In this document: positions 1 through 9,594 of the stretch, in pieces
Layout of the letters: the number at the start of each line of letters is the position of its first letter
Numbering within the stretch: the stretch's first letter is position 1
Notes under the pieces: generated by a model
Told to the model about the DNA's origin: nothing
The model's database searches: none
The model's input: only the letters and a program-made list of their open reading frames with translations
Made by a program: the position numbers and the translations under genes
Origin: CAZKUN01 sp964555935
Lineage (GTDB): Bacteria > Armatimonadota > Zipacnadia > Zipacnadales > VGFC01
Direction: 5' to 3'
Length of the DNA: 24,368 nt
Assembly: GCA_964555935.1 (NCBI GenBank)
Contig: CAZKUN010000137.1
Coordinates: forward strand, 1-24,368

Positions 1-1095
1 GCTGCCGTACATCATGCTGCGCCGCCCGGCGGGATCGAGGCGGTATAGCAGAAGCCTGGGGCCCTCGTTCGTAGGCGGATCGCCGTAGTCGCGCGGGTAC
101 TTGAGGCACCAGCGGTTCTCAGCAATGATGCTCTCCTGACCCGGGCCCTGGAAGAAGCGGAGCGCCTGCTTGTGGGTCTCAAGGGGCTGAAGCACCAGGC
201 CGGCGCGCGTGGCGCGCGGCATGTCGGTGTATTGCATCCAGCCGCTTCTGGCGCGGAGGAAGGCCGACACGCTCATCGGGAAGTGGGTGCTCGCGGCGGG
301 GCCACCCATGAGGTCAAACACGCCCCAGGGCTCATACGCTGGTCCGTACAGATCGGGCCAGCCCGCCAGTTGGTGTCCCATCTCGTGCATCATGATCGAG
401 AGGGGGAACATCTCAAGTTCTGACTCGGGCGGGATCTTGTCGATGGTGCCATCGACCGCCGACCCAGGCGCGTTGCGCCACTTGGTGGCCGAGAAGCTGC
501 TGTAGGGCGACGGGAACTTCGACCAGCCGTCATCCCAGAGGTCGCCGAGGTTCATCATCCCCAGCACTTCCTCAAGGCGTGCCCAACCTCGGTTGACGCC
601 GCCCGTGCCCCAGTCCGTGTTCAGGAAGACGAGCATGTCTGGCATGCGCCCGTCTTTGAGTCGGACTTCGTCAAGGGCATCGTCCCCGCCGATGCCATGC
701 CCTCGAAGCGTCTCCGCCACGATCACCGGCCAGCTCTCGCCGAAGGGCTTCATACCGCGCTTCCAGTGAGGTATCTTGGTGATATTGCGCGGGATGCGGA
801 CCCACTCCATCACCTCGCCTTCGACCTCAATCCGCCCCTCGCTGACGTCCAGGTAATACTCCCGGACGCTCCCGGACAACGCGCGACCCTCGGGGGTCTG
901 CCGCGGACCGTCGAGGCCGAACATCAGCTCATCGAAATACTCGCGCGAGTAGCGCTCGGGGTGGGGCACGTCCTCGAAGTCGGCCAGGAAGACCTTCAGC
1001 ACGTAGACCTTCGTGTCGGCCTGCGTGCTCGCAGGCGGCGCGAGCAGCGAACCGATGAGTAGCGCCACCGCGACGGTGGTCCAGCTCGTCCTCAT
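1..1095 (-). CDS. M6-family (immune inhibitor A-like) secreted metallopeptidase, C-terminus cut by window edge
   Basis: The frame is open from an ATG at 1095 down to base 1, giving 365 residues with no stop, so the C-terminus lies outside the window. Residues 1-26 form a signal peptide ending ..STQA. Next comes the M6-like N-terminal pattern, a VLKVFLADFED strand followed by SVREYYLDVSEG. The zinc site is clear: HEMGHQLAGWPD at residues 237-248, with H237, E238, H241 and D248 fitting the HExxHxxGxxD arrangement of M6 enzymes. From knowledge of the family this is a secreted zinc endopeptidase acting on extracellular protein. A weak GAGGG-type ribosome site precedes the start. The gene is divergent from the GH99-like gene at 1298 with about 200 bases between starts. 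The family call is good; the substrate is unknown. Confidence 0.85.
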   Translation of the reverse strand, partial: MRTSWTTVAVALLIGSLLAPPASTQADTKVYVLKVFLADFEDVPHPERYSREYFDELMFGLDGPRQTPEGRALSGSVREYYLDVSEGRIEVEGEVMEWVRIPRNITKIPHWKRGMKPFGESWPVIVAETLRGHGIGGDDALDEVRLKDGRMPDMLVFLNTDWGTGGVNRGWARLEEVLGMMNLGDLWDDGWSKFPSPYSSFSATKWRNAPGSAVDGTIDKIPPESELEMFPLSIMMHEMGHQLAGWPDLYGPAYEPWGVFDLMGGPAASTHFPMSVSAFLRARSGWMQYTDMPRATRAGLVLQPLETHKQALRFFQGPGQESIIAENRWCLKYPRDYGDPPTNEGPRLLLYRLDPAGRRSMMYGS

Positions 1096-1222
1096 CAAGG
1101 AAGCCCTCGTTGTCGTTTGCCTTCGCCGCGTGGGACGCGGTCGCTTGCGCTTCGCCCATTTCCGCCCGGCGCCCTGCACCGGGGCGAGCAAGGAGATCGC
1201 CTCTCGGCGCCGGCAGGGGCGT

Positions 1223-1231
1223 TGGTATAGC
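1223..1231 (+). promoter_or_regulatory. possible extended -10 promoter element
   Basis: TGG followed by TATAGC lies 66 bases before the GTG start at 1298, in the otherwise GC-rich divergent gap 1096-1297. It fits a TGn-TATAnn extended -10 box, but no convincing -35 box stands upstream. This is a weak, pattern-only call. Confidence 0.2.
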
Positions 1232-1297
1232 ATAGCGAAGATCGGTTTTCGGTTCCGCTCCTACGTTCTTGCCGATACCTTACAGGGAGGCCGCACT

Positions 1298-2401
1298 GTG
1301 GATCTCAGATTAAGCCTGTTGGGACTCGGGCTCGTGCTCGCTTGCGGCGGCGAGCTGGGCGCGCAGCGTCCGATCGTGGGCGCGATCCGTTGGGACGGCT
1401 GGCACGGCAGCGCGTCTCAAGTGGGCGAGGTTCTGGAGGGGACGCTTGGCCCCAAACGGTATCACCACAGGCTGCCGTTCTTCGCGGAAGTGGTATCAGA
1501 CACTGAGGTCAGCATCGTCGGCAACACGCAAGAGATCGTGGACGAGGAGATCGCCTACGCGCGCGGGGCGGGCCTCGACTACTGGGCCTTCGTGACCTAC
1601 CCAGCTGACTACGTGATGAGCGAGCCGCTGAAACTCTACCTTGCCAGCGAGCGGAAGTCGGACATCCATTTCTGTCTGAACCTGCAGGGCGGTTGGGAGG
1701 GGGGCGGCGGTCTGGATGCGTGGCCCGAGAAGGTAGAGCGCTATGTGGAGTACTTCCGCGACCCGTGCTACCAGACAGTCCTCGACGGCCGGCCGCTGGT
1801 CTACCTTTACTCGCTTGCCGATCTCATCGGCGACGGACGATTCAAGGACTGGCCCGAGGCGCGCCAGGCTTTCGACCAGCTCCGCGCAGCCACGGTCGAA
1901 GCAGGCGTGCCTACGCCATATGTGGTGGCTCAGGATTGGACACCTCAGGCTGCGACCGAGGCCATGGAACGATTGGGCTTGGATGCGATCGGCGCCTACG
2001 CGCTGGCGGGTGGCGGGATCGAGGCGCCCTACATCGATCTCGCGGCCCATGTGGAGAGTTGGTGGGATGGCGCCAAGGAAGCCGGGGCGCCCGTTGTCCC
2101 GCTGGTGATGGCGGGGTGGGATCGGCGGCCGCGCATCGAGCGCCCGCACCCCTGGGAGCCATGGCAGAAGCCGGGCGAGGGCATGGACCGGTATTACGAG
2201 TCACCGACGCCCGCCGAACTCGCGACACACTTGGGCCATGCTCTGGAGTGGGTCGCCTCGAACAGCTCAATCGCCGAGGCGAACGCTGTTCTGATCTATG
2301 CCTGGAATGAGAACGACGAGGGTGGATGGATCGTGCCGACCTTGGGCGACGGCGCGGCGCGCCTGGACGCTATCGCCGAGGTCTTGCCGGCAGCTGACTG
2401 A
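1298..2401 (+). CDS. secreted GH99/WbsX-like TIM-barrel glycosidase candidate
   Basis: I chose the GTG at 1298 because AGGGAGG at 1284-1290 sits 7 bases upstream and a hydrophobic signal segment follows directly (LSLLGLGLVLACGG). The frame is open further upstream, but that part has no signal or conserved character. The 367-residue product may be a lipoprotein at the VLAC site. The pattern GxxRWDGWHG, then an EIAYARGAGLDYWAF strand, then AWNENDEGGWIVPT (W336-T348) resembles GH99-like and GH71-like alpha-glycan hydrolases, including WbsX-type domains that end in WNEWxEGxxxxP. E338 or E341 may be catalytic. By family it would cleave a glycan outside the cytoplasmic membrane. It is convergent with the large minus-strand gene, with only 6 bases between stops. 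Exact family and substrate are uncertain. Confidence 0.75.
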   Translation: MDLRLSLLGLGLVLACGGELGAQRPIVGAIRWDGWHGSASQVGEVLEGTLGPKRYHHRLPFFAEVVSDTEVSIVGNTQEIVDEEIAYARGAGLDYWAFVTYPADYVMSEPLKLYLASERKSDIHFCLNLQGGWEGGGGLDAWPEKVERYVEYFRDPCYQTVLDGRPLVYLYSLADLIGDGRFKDWPEARQAFDQLRAATVEAGVPTPYVVAQDWTPQAATEAMERLGLDAIGAYALAGGGIEAPYIDLAAHVESWWDGAKEAGAPVVPLVMAGWDRRPRIERPHPWEPWQKPGEGMDRYYESPTPAELATHLGHALEWVASNSSIAEANAVLIYAWNENDEGGWIVPTLGDGAARLDAIAEVLPAAD

Positions 2402-2410
2402 CGTCGGTCA
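2395..2410. other. 16-bp imperfect palindrome spanning both convergent stop codons
   Basis: TGACTGAC/GTCGGTCA is symmetric at 14 of 16 positions. The two exceptions would be G-U pairs in RNA on one strand. It contains the plus-strand stop (2399-2401) and the minus-strand stop (2408-2410). There is no loop and no T-tract, so a classical terminator is not supported. Confidence 0.35.
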
Positions 2411-5400
2411 TCGAGCGGCTTCCCAAAAGTCGAACCTCACATCAGCCGTGATCGGCGTCCCGAACGGCACCAGGACCCCTTCCGCGTAGGCCCATGACGG
2501 CGGCTGCGTGTAGGCCGTGGTGTGGATGTCCGAACTCAGCAAACGACCGTCGGCCAACTCGACCACAATGTAGAATCGGCGGACCTTGAAGGAGTCTCCG
2601 CCCGTGCTGTTGATCTCAAGCAGAGCGCGCGCGTCGAGGGCCACGATCGCTTCGGGCGAGAGTGCGACTCGAACATCCTCGCCCCAGCCGCCCCGGCTCT
2701 CATCGCCGCTGCCCGAGAGCATCTGGCCGATGTTGACATTGTTGACTGTGAGTTCGCTCACGAACGGGGGGCCTACGTTGAGGCCACAAGCCTGGTAGTA
2801 GATCCAGCCTCGCGTGGCGCCGCGGAGCCCGTCGAGCGTCACTCCATCCAGCCGATTAGGGCCGGGCATGTGCTTGAGTTCCGCGGGTTCGCGGTGCAGG
2901 GAGAGCCCCAGCATCGGCTCGGAGCGTTCGATCCGCATGTCGGCGAAGCAGGCCCAGTCGCCCACCGCATCGTCGGCCCCGCCCGCATCCCCGATCAGCT
3001 TGATCCGGATCGTTTGCCCCGCCCACTGGGTGAGGTCGCCCTCGATGGGCATCCACGTATGTTCCTCCACCAGTTGTCGCGCGATCTCCGTCTCAAAGCC
3101 GGCCGCATCGACGACAGCAACCCGGAAGAGAATTCCATCGCCGGCGTTGCTCCCGTCCTGCTGGCCGACCAGGCATCGGAACGTGGCCAAGGGCAGCTCC
3201 GGCAGGGCCACCGGATCGTAAAGCGCGTAAGTGTAGCCCACTCCGTCTCCATAGGGCGGGTGCATGAAGATCCCCGCGCGCGTCCGCTCGCCGCACGTCA
3301 GGCTCCGCGCGGCAGCGTAGCGTAGCCCCGTTCCTGGCCGGTGGCAGCACGCTCTTTCTCGCCGCGCACGCGCGTGCCGACTTCGGAGTTCTCGGGCACG
3401 GTGGCCGAGGCGAGCGTGCCTTTCTCAGCCTTGAGCCACCAGCTTCCGCGATGCTCGGCATGGGACGTGGTGACTGTCAGCGGCAGCTCAGCGATGGACT
3501 CATCCTGTGGCTCTTCGAAGGGCAGTTCGATCGGCACCCACTCGTCAGGCGTCAGTCCGACCCGCGCCGAAGCCTCGCCGATTCTGACATCGGTCTCTGT
3601 GACCTCGCTTACCCGGCTGCGTAGCGCCAAGTGCAGTTGCGCATCGCCCGCCGCTCGCTCAAGCAACGTAGGCAATGTCAGATCCGCGTCGACGATCGGG
3701 GCGATCTCGAAGTCGATCCAGGCGCCCTCAAGCGCGACGAAATGCCGCGTCATCGGCGCCGCGTCGTCGGGGATGAGCACCTCGTGGTTGTCGCGTCCAC
3801 TTACCACCACGCGCTCGCCGGGCACCACGGTCTTGCGCTTGCATGTCAGTTGGATGGCCGGCGGGGTCTTGGGAGTCAGCCGGTAACTCACCGCGCCCTC
3901 AACGGGCGTGATGTTCACGAGGCTCCGGCACAGCCTCGTCTCGACCGGGCCTATGATGTTGCGGTCGTTGTCCAGAGCGACGGCTTCCGCGGCCTGGCCC
4001 GCGAGGCTGACGGCCATGCCGTCGCCCGGTGAATAGGGGATGACCTCGGCGCCGCCCTCGCCATCGTAGATCGCGGCGAAGCTGCCGGTCGTGGCTGCCT
4101 TGGCGAACCGCGTGAACTCCCCGCGCCCATCGACGAAGACGTGCTCGGGCGTGTCGGCATAGTCCACGCGATGCCCGTCAATCCCGTTGCTGAGGACAAG
4201 CAGGACCGGATCGCCACTCTTCATCAAGTAAGCCAGGTAGCCGTTCGGCGCCAGGTCCATGGTGTCCCCGTCGTGAGACAGCGCCCGCAGGACCTTGTTG
4301 TCGACCGGGCAGGCCCAGGTCTCGTCGGTGTTGCCGTTGACGATGGTGACGAGCCCGTTGGAGTAGGTCGTTCTGATCTGGCTGCGCTTGTAGTCGCCCG
4401 TCGCGACGGCCTGACTCGTTGTAAGCAGAGACCCGTCCGAGTTGGCATACCGGATACTCTCGGCGGTTTCGGCCGCGTAGTGCTTCCCGAGGTGCTGGAG
4501 CATGAAGTAACTGCGCGCGGCGCCGGGAATTCTCAGGTCCTGCACGAAGAAGCCGGTGTGCCCGAAGGCGATCGTCGCCGCGAGGAATCTGTCGAGTCTC
4601 CGCACGCGCTGATCCCCCACGCCGAATCCCTCATTGTGCGGGTAGAACATCGTCGGCCCGCCCATCCCGAAGCCGACGCCGTGCGGGTGCATCTTGAGCA
4701 GATCGAAGTCCACAAGCCAGGGATTGTTGGGGAGCCTCGCCGCCTGGTCCTGACCGTAGCTGCCGTCAGTCAGCCCGAGGTAATACCAGTGCGCGTTGCC
4801 CTCGCTGTAGACGGGCCCGTCCCACGTGGCCTTCTGGCTGAGCATGATCTCGCCGTAGGCGTAGAGGGTCGACGCGAAGGTGCCCGCTCCGGGCACGCGG
4901 GCATCGAAGTCGGTGTAGTACCAGGGCGGAATGGCGGTATGCACATCACAGTAGGCCGTGCTGAGGTGGAACTTCTCCTCGATGATCGGCGCGAGCCTTG
5001 CTTCGATCTCAACGGCGCGGGCCGGCTTCAGGTTGTAGCACCTCGGCCACGACGGCCGGAGCTGACCCTCGGGCGTCCGGGCGACGTAGTTCTCGTCCCA
5101 GAATTCGTTGACCGGGGTGACTTCCGTGTAGGTGTTGTAGATGCCGTAGACGTACCCCAGGTCCTGAAGTGCTTTGGCGTACCACGCCTGCGATCCATCG
5201 CCTCCCTTTCCCGGCGCCGTGCGCGTGCGGAGCGTGAAGCTCTCGCCCCCGTCGCGCCAGCTGGTCTCGTGATCGGTGATGACGATCTTGTCCATACCGA
5301 GCCTTGCCATGCTCGCCCAGTGGGCGTAATCGCTCTCGCGATTCGAGGCGCCATGCGCGACCCACAGTCGGTCGCCCATGACATCGAACCAGGGCGAGCG

Positions 5401-6806
5401 AGGGTTGGCGATGTTCGGAAGGACGTCCTCGAAGCGTGGGGCGGCGGTTACGAACAGCCGCTCGAAGCAGTCCACGCGCGTGCCATCGGTGCGCGGTTTG
5501 CAGATCGCGATGCCGCCGTCGCGCGCTGCCGTCGTCGTCGAGAAGGCTGTCTGCCGCGAGTTCCGAGGCGTTCGAGCGGTAGTAGTCCGGGAGCGCCGAC
5601 AGGAAGAGGGGCGCCTCGTCAGATCCGACCGTCAGCACCGCCGGCCGCGAGCCCCCATAGGTCAGATAGGGCAGCGTCGTGAGGCGTGGATTGACGACGC
5701 CAAGCCCGCTCGCCGCGCCGGGAATCACGCGGCCCACTTGGCCACCGGGGCAGAGCACATCGACGACGAGCGACCGACCCCAAACGCGCAAGATGTACTC
5801 CGGCTCCAAGGTCGCCTCGCCGAAGGTGATGCGCCACTTCGCCCGCACGGTCTCGCCATCAATGGCGCAGCTCAGTAGCTCCGCATCGCTTGCGGCTCCG
5901 GAGGCGCCCGGCGGCACGACGCCGCCCCCATCGAGAGGGCGAATCGTCTCGCGGCCCGGCTCCATGTACGTCACATCGGTCAGGCATCCCGATTCGGGCA
6001 CGTAGGCCCAAGTGAAGCCCTTCTTGCCACGGCGTCGCCAGAGGTACTTCCCATCGACGAGCCTTGGCGCGACCGCGTCGGTCGCGTTCAGCGGACCAGG
6101 CAATATGGTCTGCTCGCGGGTGGGGAATGGCAACGTGCCAGGCCCGGTATTCGTGCCGGTCTCCTGGCCGGGGAACGGCACCAGGTTGCGCTTTGGGCGG
6201 GGCTCGAATTCGTGGGGTGGGAGGGCCTCCTGATACACCGCGAGGTTGGCGAGGTGGATCGTGCGATCGGCGCGGTTCGTGCCGCCTCGGATCTCAATGC
6301 GCCGCAGTTGGGGCTGGTCTCCCAACGCCTCGATCTGGGCGGCGGTCAGCTTCCTCTGCATGACCCACCACTCAACCCACCGCACGTGAGTCATGTCCAC
6401 CGTGACATCCGGGCCGCCAGGCGAGCCGAAGACGACCCAGATGGTGACGGGTGGCGTCGACGTGTCCGGCAAGAAGGCCCAGTTGTTGCCATAGACCCAG
6501 AAGCTCACGCAATCGAACCGCGTCGGGGCATCGATCGGCGCAGGTGGAATGAGCCGCACGGTGGGTTCTCCGGCGGCCTCGCGTCGGTACGTCAACTTGG
6601 CGGACCGGTCTGCGAACAGCAACTCCTCGTCGCTGAGTTCGAGGGTTGCGATTGCATTCTCGCGCTCCACGGCCCACCCGTCGATATTGTCGAATACCAC
6701 CGAGTGGGGGGTGTTCGTCTTCGGTACGCCCGGCCCAGACCATTTCATACGGTCGTTGGCTCTGAGCTACGGTCGCGAGCGCGATGAGGATGACAGGAAT
6801 CGGCAT
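2408..6806 (-). CDS. very large secreted GH101-like multidomain glycosidase candidate, interrupted by three frame disruptions
   Basis: Three minus-strand reading frames join into one protein of 1463 residues if three indels are corrected, near 6706-6711, 5511-5540 and 3315-3326. The ATG at 6806 has GGAGG at 6816-6820 and begins a short hydrophobic leader (MPIPVILIALATVAQ). In order I see: a beta-sandwich module at about 30-190; a second all-beta region to about 420; a TIM-barrel-like region at about 440-800 with ITDHETSWRDGG, then AYCDVHTA (D620) and VYSEGN (E668); beta modules; and a C-terminal module starting FMHPPYGDG at about 1178, resembling a sugar-binding jelly roll. A D-then-E pair on neighbouring strands is reminiscent of GH101 endo-alpha-N-acetylgalactosaminidases and related barrels, but this is by-eye likeness only. 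It could be a real pseudogene, or an intact gene with sequence errors. Confidence 0.7.
3315..3326 (-). other. frame disruption: tandem 5-bp duplication (GCGTA units)
   Basis: On the plus strand GCGTA occurs twice and begins a third copy. Removing one 5-base unit makes the upstream 3298-5475 frame run straight into the 2408-3265 frame, reading ERGYAAARSLTCGERTRAG before the HPPY motif. As written, translation stops at 3298. Confidence 0.75.
5511..5540 (-). other. frame disruption in an alternating CG tract
   Basis: Upstream of this point the frame reads ..SLLDDDGS. Beyond it that frame turns into arginine- and histidine-rich nonsense, while the neighbouring frame continues as DGGIAICKPRTDG and DCFERLFV. 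One surplus base, near the CGCGCGC at 5520-5526, restores continuity. Confidence 0.7.
6706..6711 (-). other. frame disruption at a six-G (minus strand six-C) run
   Basis: The signal-peptide frame from 6806 reads to PYEMVWAGRTEDEHP and then degrades. The neighbouring frame continues as VVFDNIDGWAVE. Dropping one base in or just after the homopolymer joins them. Without the join, the protein would start at the ATG at 6748 and lack any signal peptide. Confidence 0.7.
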
Positions 6807-6841
6807 GTGCGAGCGCCTCCAACGGCGGGCAATACAGACAT

Positions 6842-6891
6842 CCACCATTTCGGCGCGCCCTGGTGGTGAGCGTCCCGGGAGACGGGCGCTC
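6842..6891. promoter_or_regulatory. two inverted repeats in the divergent intergenic region
   Basis: CCACCA (6842-6847) pairs with TGGTGG (6861-6866) around a GGCGCGCC palindrome. Immediately after, GAGCG-T-CCCG pairs with CGGG-CGCTC across a GGAGA loop (6868-6891), nine pairs with one bulge. A further CGGCAT/ATGCCG pair lies at 6962-6985. The 249-base gap 6807-7055 separates the starts of two divergent exported-protein genes, so operators or 5' leader structures are plausible but unproven. Confidence 0.3.
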
Positions 6892-7055
6892 GAGGACGTG
6901 CGTGACCCAACCGGTCGCGAGTCAGACGACCTGCTGGCGGAGACCACGCGAAGTAGGTGCTCGGCATGCGGGAGACGAAATGCCGGACGGGCGTGTTGTT
7001 CGCCCGCGCGGCCACCAGTGCCGGCCCCGCGATCTCCGTCTGGAGGTGCTCCACG

Positions 7056-9523
7056 ATGATGACCGGATGGGTTCTCGTAGCGTGTGTCGCCGGAGTCGGG
7101 AGCGCGGCGCGCGCCGCCGAGGCGCCGATCGTGCTCCACGTCGCCCCTGAAGGCCAGGACGCCGGCTCCGGCCGGGCGGACGACCCATTCGCCACGATCA
7201 CCCGCGCCCGAGACGAGATCCGGGCGCTGAAGACCAACGGGGAGCCGGCGGCTCCGATCACCGTTCGCGTGCACGGCGGACGCTACTTCATCGACGAGAC
7301 GATTGCCTTCGGCCCGCGGGATTCGGGCACCGCCCAATCCCCGATCACCTACGAGGCCGCTTCAGGCGAGACCCCTGTCCTGTGCGGCGGGAGGCTGATC
7401 GAGGGCTTCAAGACCGAGCGCGGCGAGATCATGGTCGCCGACATCCCCGAGGCTCGCGACGGTGGCTGGATCTTCCGTCGGCTGTTCGTCGACGGCGAAT
7501 CACAGATACGAGCCCGCTACCCGAATGTCGATCCCACTGACCGCTACCGCAAGGGCTTCGCCTATACCGACAAGCCGGTGGGCGGCTTCGGGGCCAGCGT
7601 CAGCAACATCCACAACTCCGGCGACTGGATGGAGTACCGCGCCGCCGTCCCCGCCGACGGCGACTACGCGGTGTGGGTCTACTATGGCGCGTTGAACGAG
7701 CCGTTTGGCAGAACGGACATGGGCGGACGGACCGCGCTCTCGTTGGATGGCGCCGAACCGATACCGCTAATGGACCTGCCGGACACCGGAGGCTGGAGGC
7801 AGCGCGCATGGTCGAGGTCCGCCTCTCTGACGCTGAGTGGCGGCGAGCACGTTCTGCGGTGGACGAACCTGAAGGGCGGGGGCCTGGACCTGGAGGCCTT
7901 CGCGCTGACAGATGACCTGGCCTGGCGGGCGGAGGGCACGGAACTCGCCGAGCCCGCGGCCGGCAAGCACGTGGTCGTGATCCAGGCCGAAGACTTCCTG
8001 GCCTTCAACGGCAAGCAGTTAAGGGTCGGCCGCACAGGCGGAAGCCGCACGGAGTTCCGCTACCGTGAGGGCGACATCAAGCCCTCGTGGCTCGCCGAGC
8101 CCGACCCCGAGGTCCACATCTTCCAGTCCGGCAATTGCCGGGCCTACAAGGAGATCGTGACCCTCGCGACCCTCGATGAAACCACTCGCACGGCTACCTT
8201 GTCCGGCCCGGAATGCACCGCCAGTCTGCAGGTCGGAGACCGCTACTTCGTTGAGAACCTTCGGTCGGAACTGGATAGCCCCGGCGAGTGGTATCTTGAC
8301 ACCGTCCGGGGCAGGCTCCACTACTGGCCACACCGGCCACTGACCGACGAGAGCGAGGTCATCGCGCCCGTCGTCAAGCGCCTGATCGAGGTGTCGGCGG
8401 ATGCGGACAAGGGCGAGAAGATCGAGCACCTGCGCTTCGTAGGCCTCACCATCGAAGACACCGACTACCTCCCCGACGACGGCTGCGCCGGCTGGGGTCT
8501 GGGCGATGAAGGGGTCATCCACCTGGTGGGCGCCACGGACTGCAGCATCGAGCGGTGCCGCTTTCGGAACGTCGGCCGAGCCGCGGTCTGCCTGGAGGGG
8601 GCGAGAGCAACCGGGTGGTCGGCAATGACATCGTCGGCGGCGCCGAGGGCGGGATTCTGGTGCTCGACTCCGCCCGCAACGAGATCAGCGACAACTACAT
8701 CCACGACTGTGGACTCGTCTACAAGCATATCGGCGGCGTGGTGCTGCAGGGCGCGGGGGCGTCTGAGAACACGATCGCTCATAACCTCATCCACGAGATG
8801 TCGCGTTACGGCATCTCTCTCAAGAATGCCGGCGTCAACAACATCATCGAGTACAACGAACTCTACGATCTCAACACGGAGACCTACGACACGGGCGGCA
8901 TTGAGGTGACGCAGCAAGATAGGGAGCTTCGCAGCGGCAGCACGATCCGCTTCAACCTGGTGCGCAACGTGATCGGCTATTCATCCGAGAACGGTCGTCC
9001 CGTGTATCTTTCGTGGGGGATCTACCTCGACTCCTTCGCAGGCGGCTACGACGTGCACCACAACATCACCATCGGCAACCACGACGGCGGGATCATGCTC
9101 CAGGGCGGCAAGGACAACCAAGTCTGGAACAACATCTTCATCGGTAGCGAGCGCACGCAAGGCTACATCTCGAACTTCGCGCGTAACTCGACCGGCCTCG
9201 CCCTCGAACGCAACATCTTCTGTTGGGATGCGCCTGGCGCTCGCCTCTTCGCCACGGGGCCGCTCGATGAGACCGTCGTTCGGATCGACGATAACGTCTA
9301 CTACGCCGGCGGCCACGACATCATCTTCCGCAGTGGCGAGACCTTCGCCGAATGGCGAGAGCGCGGCTTCGACACCCACTCCGTGATCGCCGACCCCGAC
9401 TTCGTCAGCGCGGCCGCCGGTGACTATTCCCTGAAACCCGGGTCGCCCGCACTGAACCTCGGTTTCGACCCCATCGACACCAACCAGATCGGCCTCCTCA
9501 CGAAACGAGACGCCCTGCCATAG
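7056..9523 (+). CDS. GH141-like right-handed beta-helix glycosidase with inserted carbohydrate-binding module; one frame disruption
   Basis: The start is the ATG at 7056, 7 bases after GGAGGTG (7042-7048). It gives a signal peptide (MMTGWVLVACVAGVG..ARA) and then the beta-helix opening HVAPEGQDAGSGRADDPFATI. At residues about 178-290 a jelly-roll module (DWMEYRAAVPADGDYAVWVYY) resembling CBM6/35 is inserted. The C-terminal half is a ladder of parallel beta-helix coils rich in N, G and I, ending ADPDFVSAAAGDYSLKPGSPAL. Two overlapping frames meet at the G5 tract 8597-8601; one added G makes a single 822-residue protein. Known GH141 members are an alpha-L-fucosidase acting on pectin and a xylanase, so a glycan-cleaving role outside the cell is likely. 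The exact activity is not predictable. Confidence 0.8.
8597..8601 (+). other. frame disruption: five-G tract, one G apparently missing
   Basis: The upstream frame reads FRNVGRAAVCLEG and then becomes serine/threonine-rich nonsense. The neighbouring frame reads GGESNRVVGNDIVGGAEGG and completes the beta-helix. Six Gs instead of five would join them exactly. Confidence 0.75.
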
Positions 9524-9534
9524 CCGATTCCGCG

Positions 9535-9576
9535 GGCGCCGTCGCCCTTCGGGGACCGGCAGGTCGGCGCCGTCGC
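9535..9576 (+). repeat. 11-bp direct repeat between genes
   Basis: GGCGCCGTCGC occurs at 9535-9545 and again at 9566-9576 in the 71-base gap between the beta-helix gene and the next start. The units are short and GC-only, so chance is a fair explanation. Confidence 0.3.
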
Positions 9577-9594
9577 GTCACGGAAGGACCGACA

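Noticed and set aside
4141..5682. Long plus-strand open frame opposite the GH101-like gene
   Set aside because: It is antisense to conserved barrel sequence and reads as V/R/E-rich low-specificity protein without ribosome site or motifs.
6837..6860. Similarity of ACATCCACCAT..GG.GCGC at 6838 to the sequence at 10605
   Set aside because: The second copy is inside coding sequence at a gene start and the match is imperfect over about 20 bases, so it is most likely chance.
8590..8610. Programmed -1 frameshifting at the G tract of the beta-helix gene
   Set aside because: The tract does not give a proper X XXY YYZ heptamer in the zero frame, and beta-helix glycosidases are not known to use recoding. 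A one-base indel is simpler.
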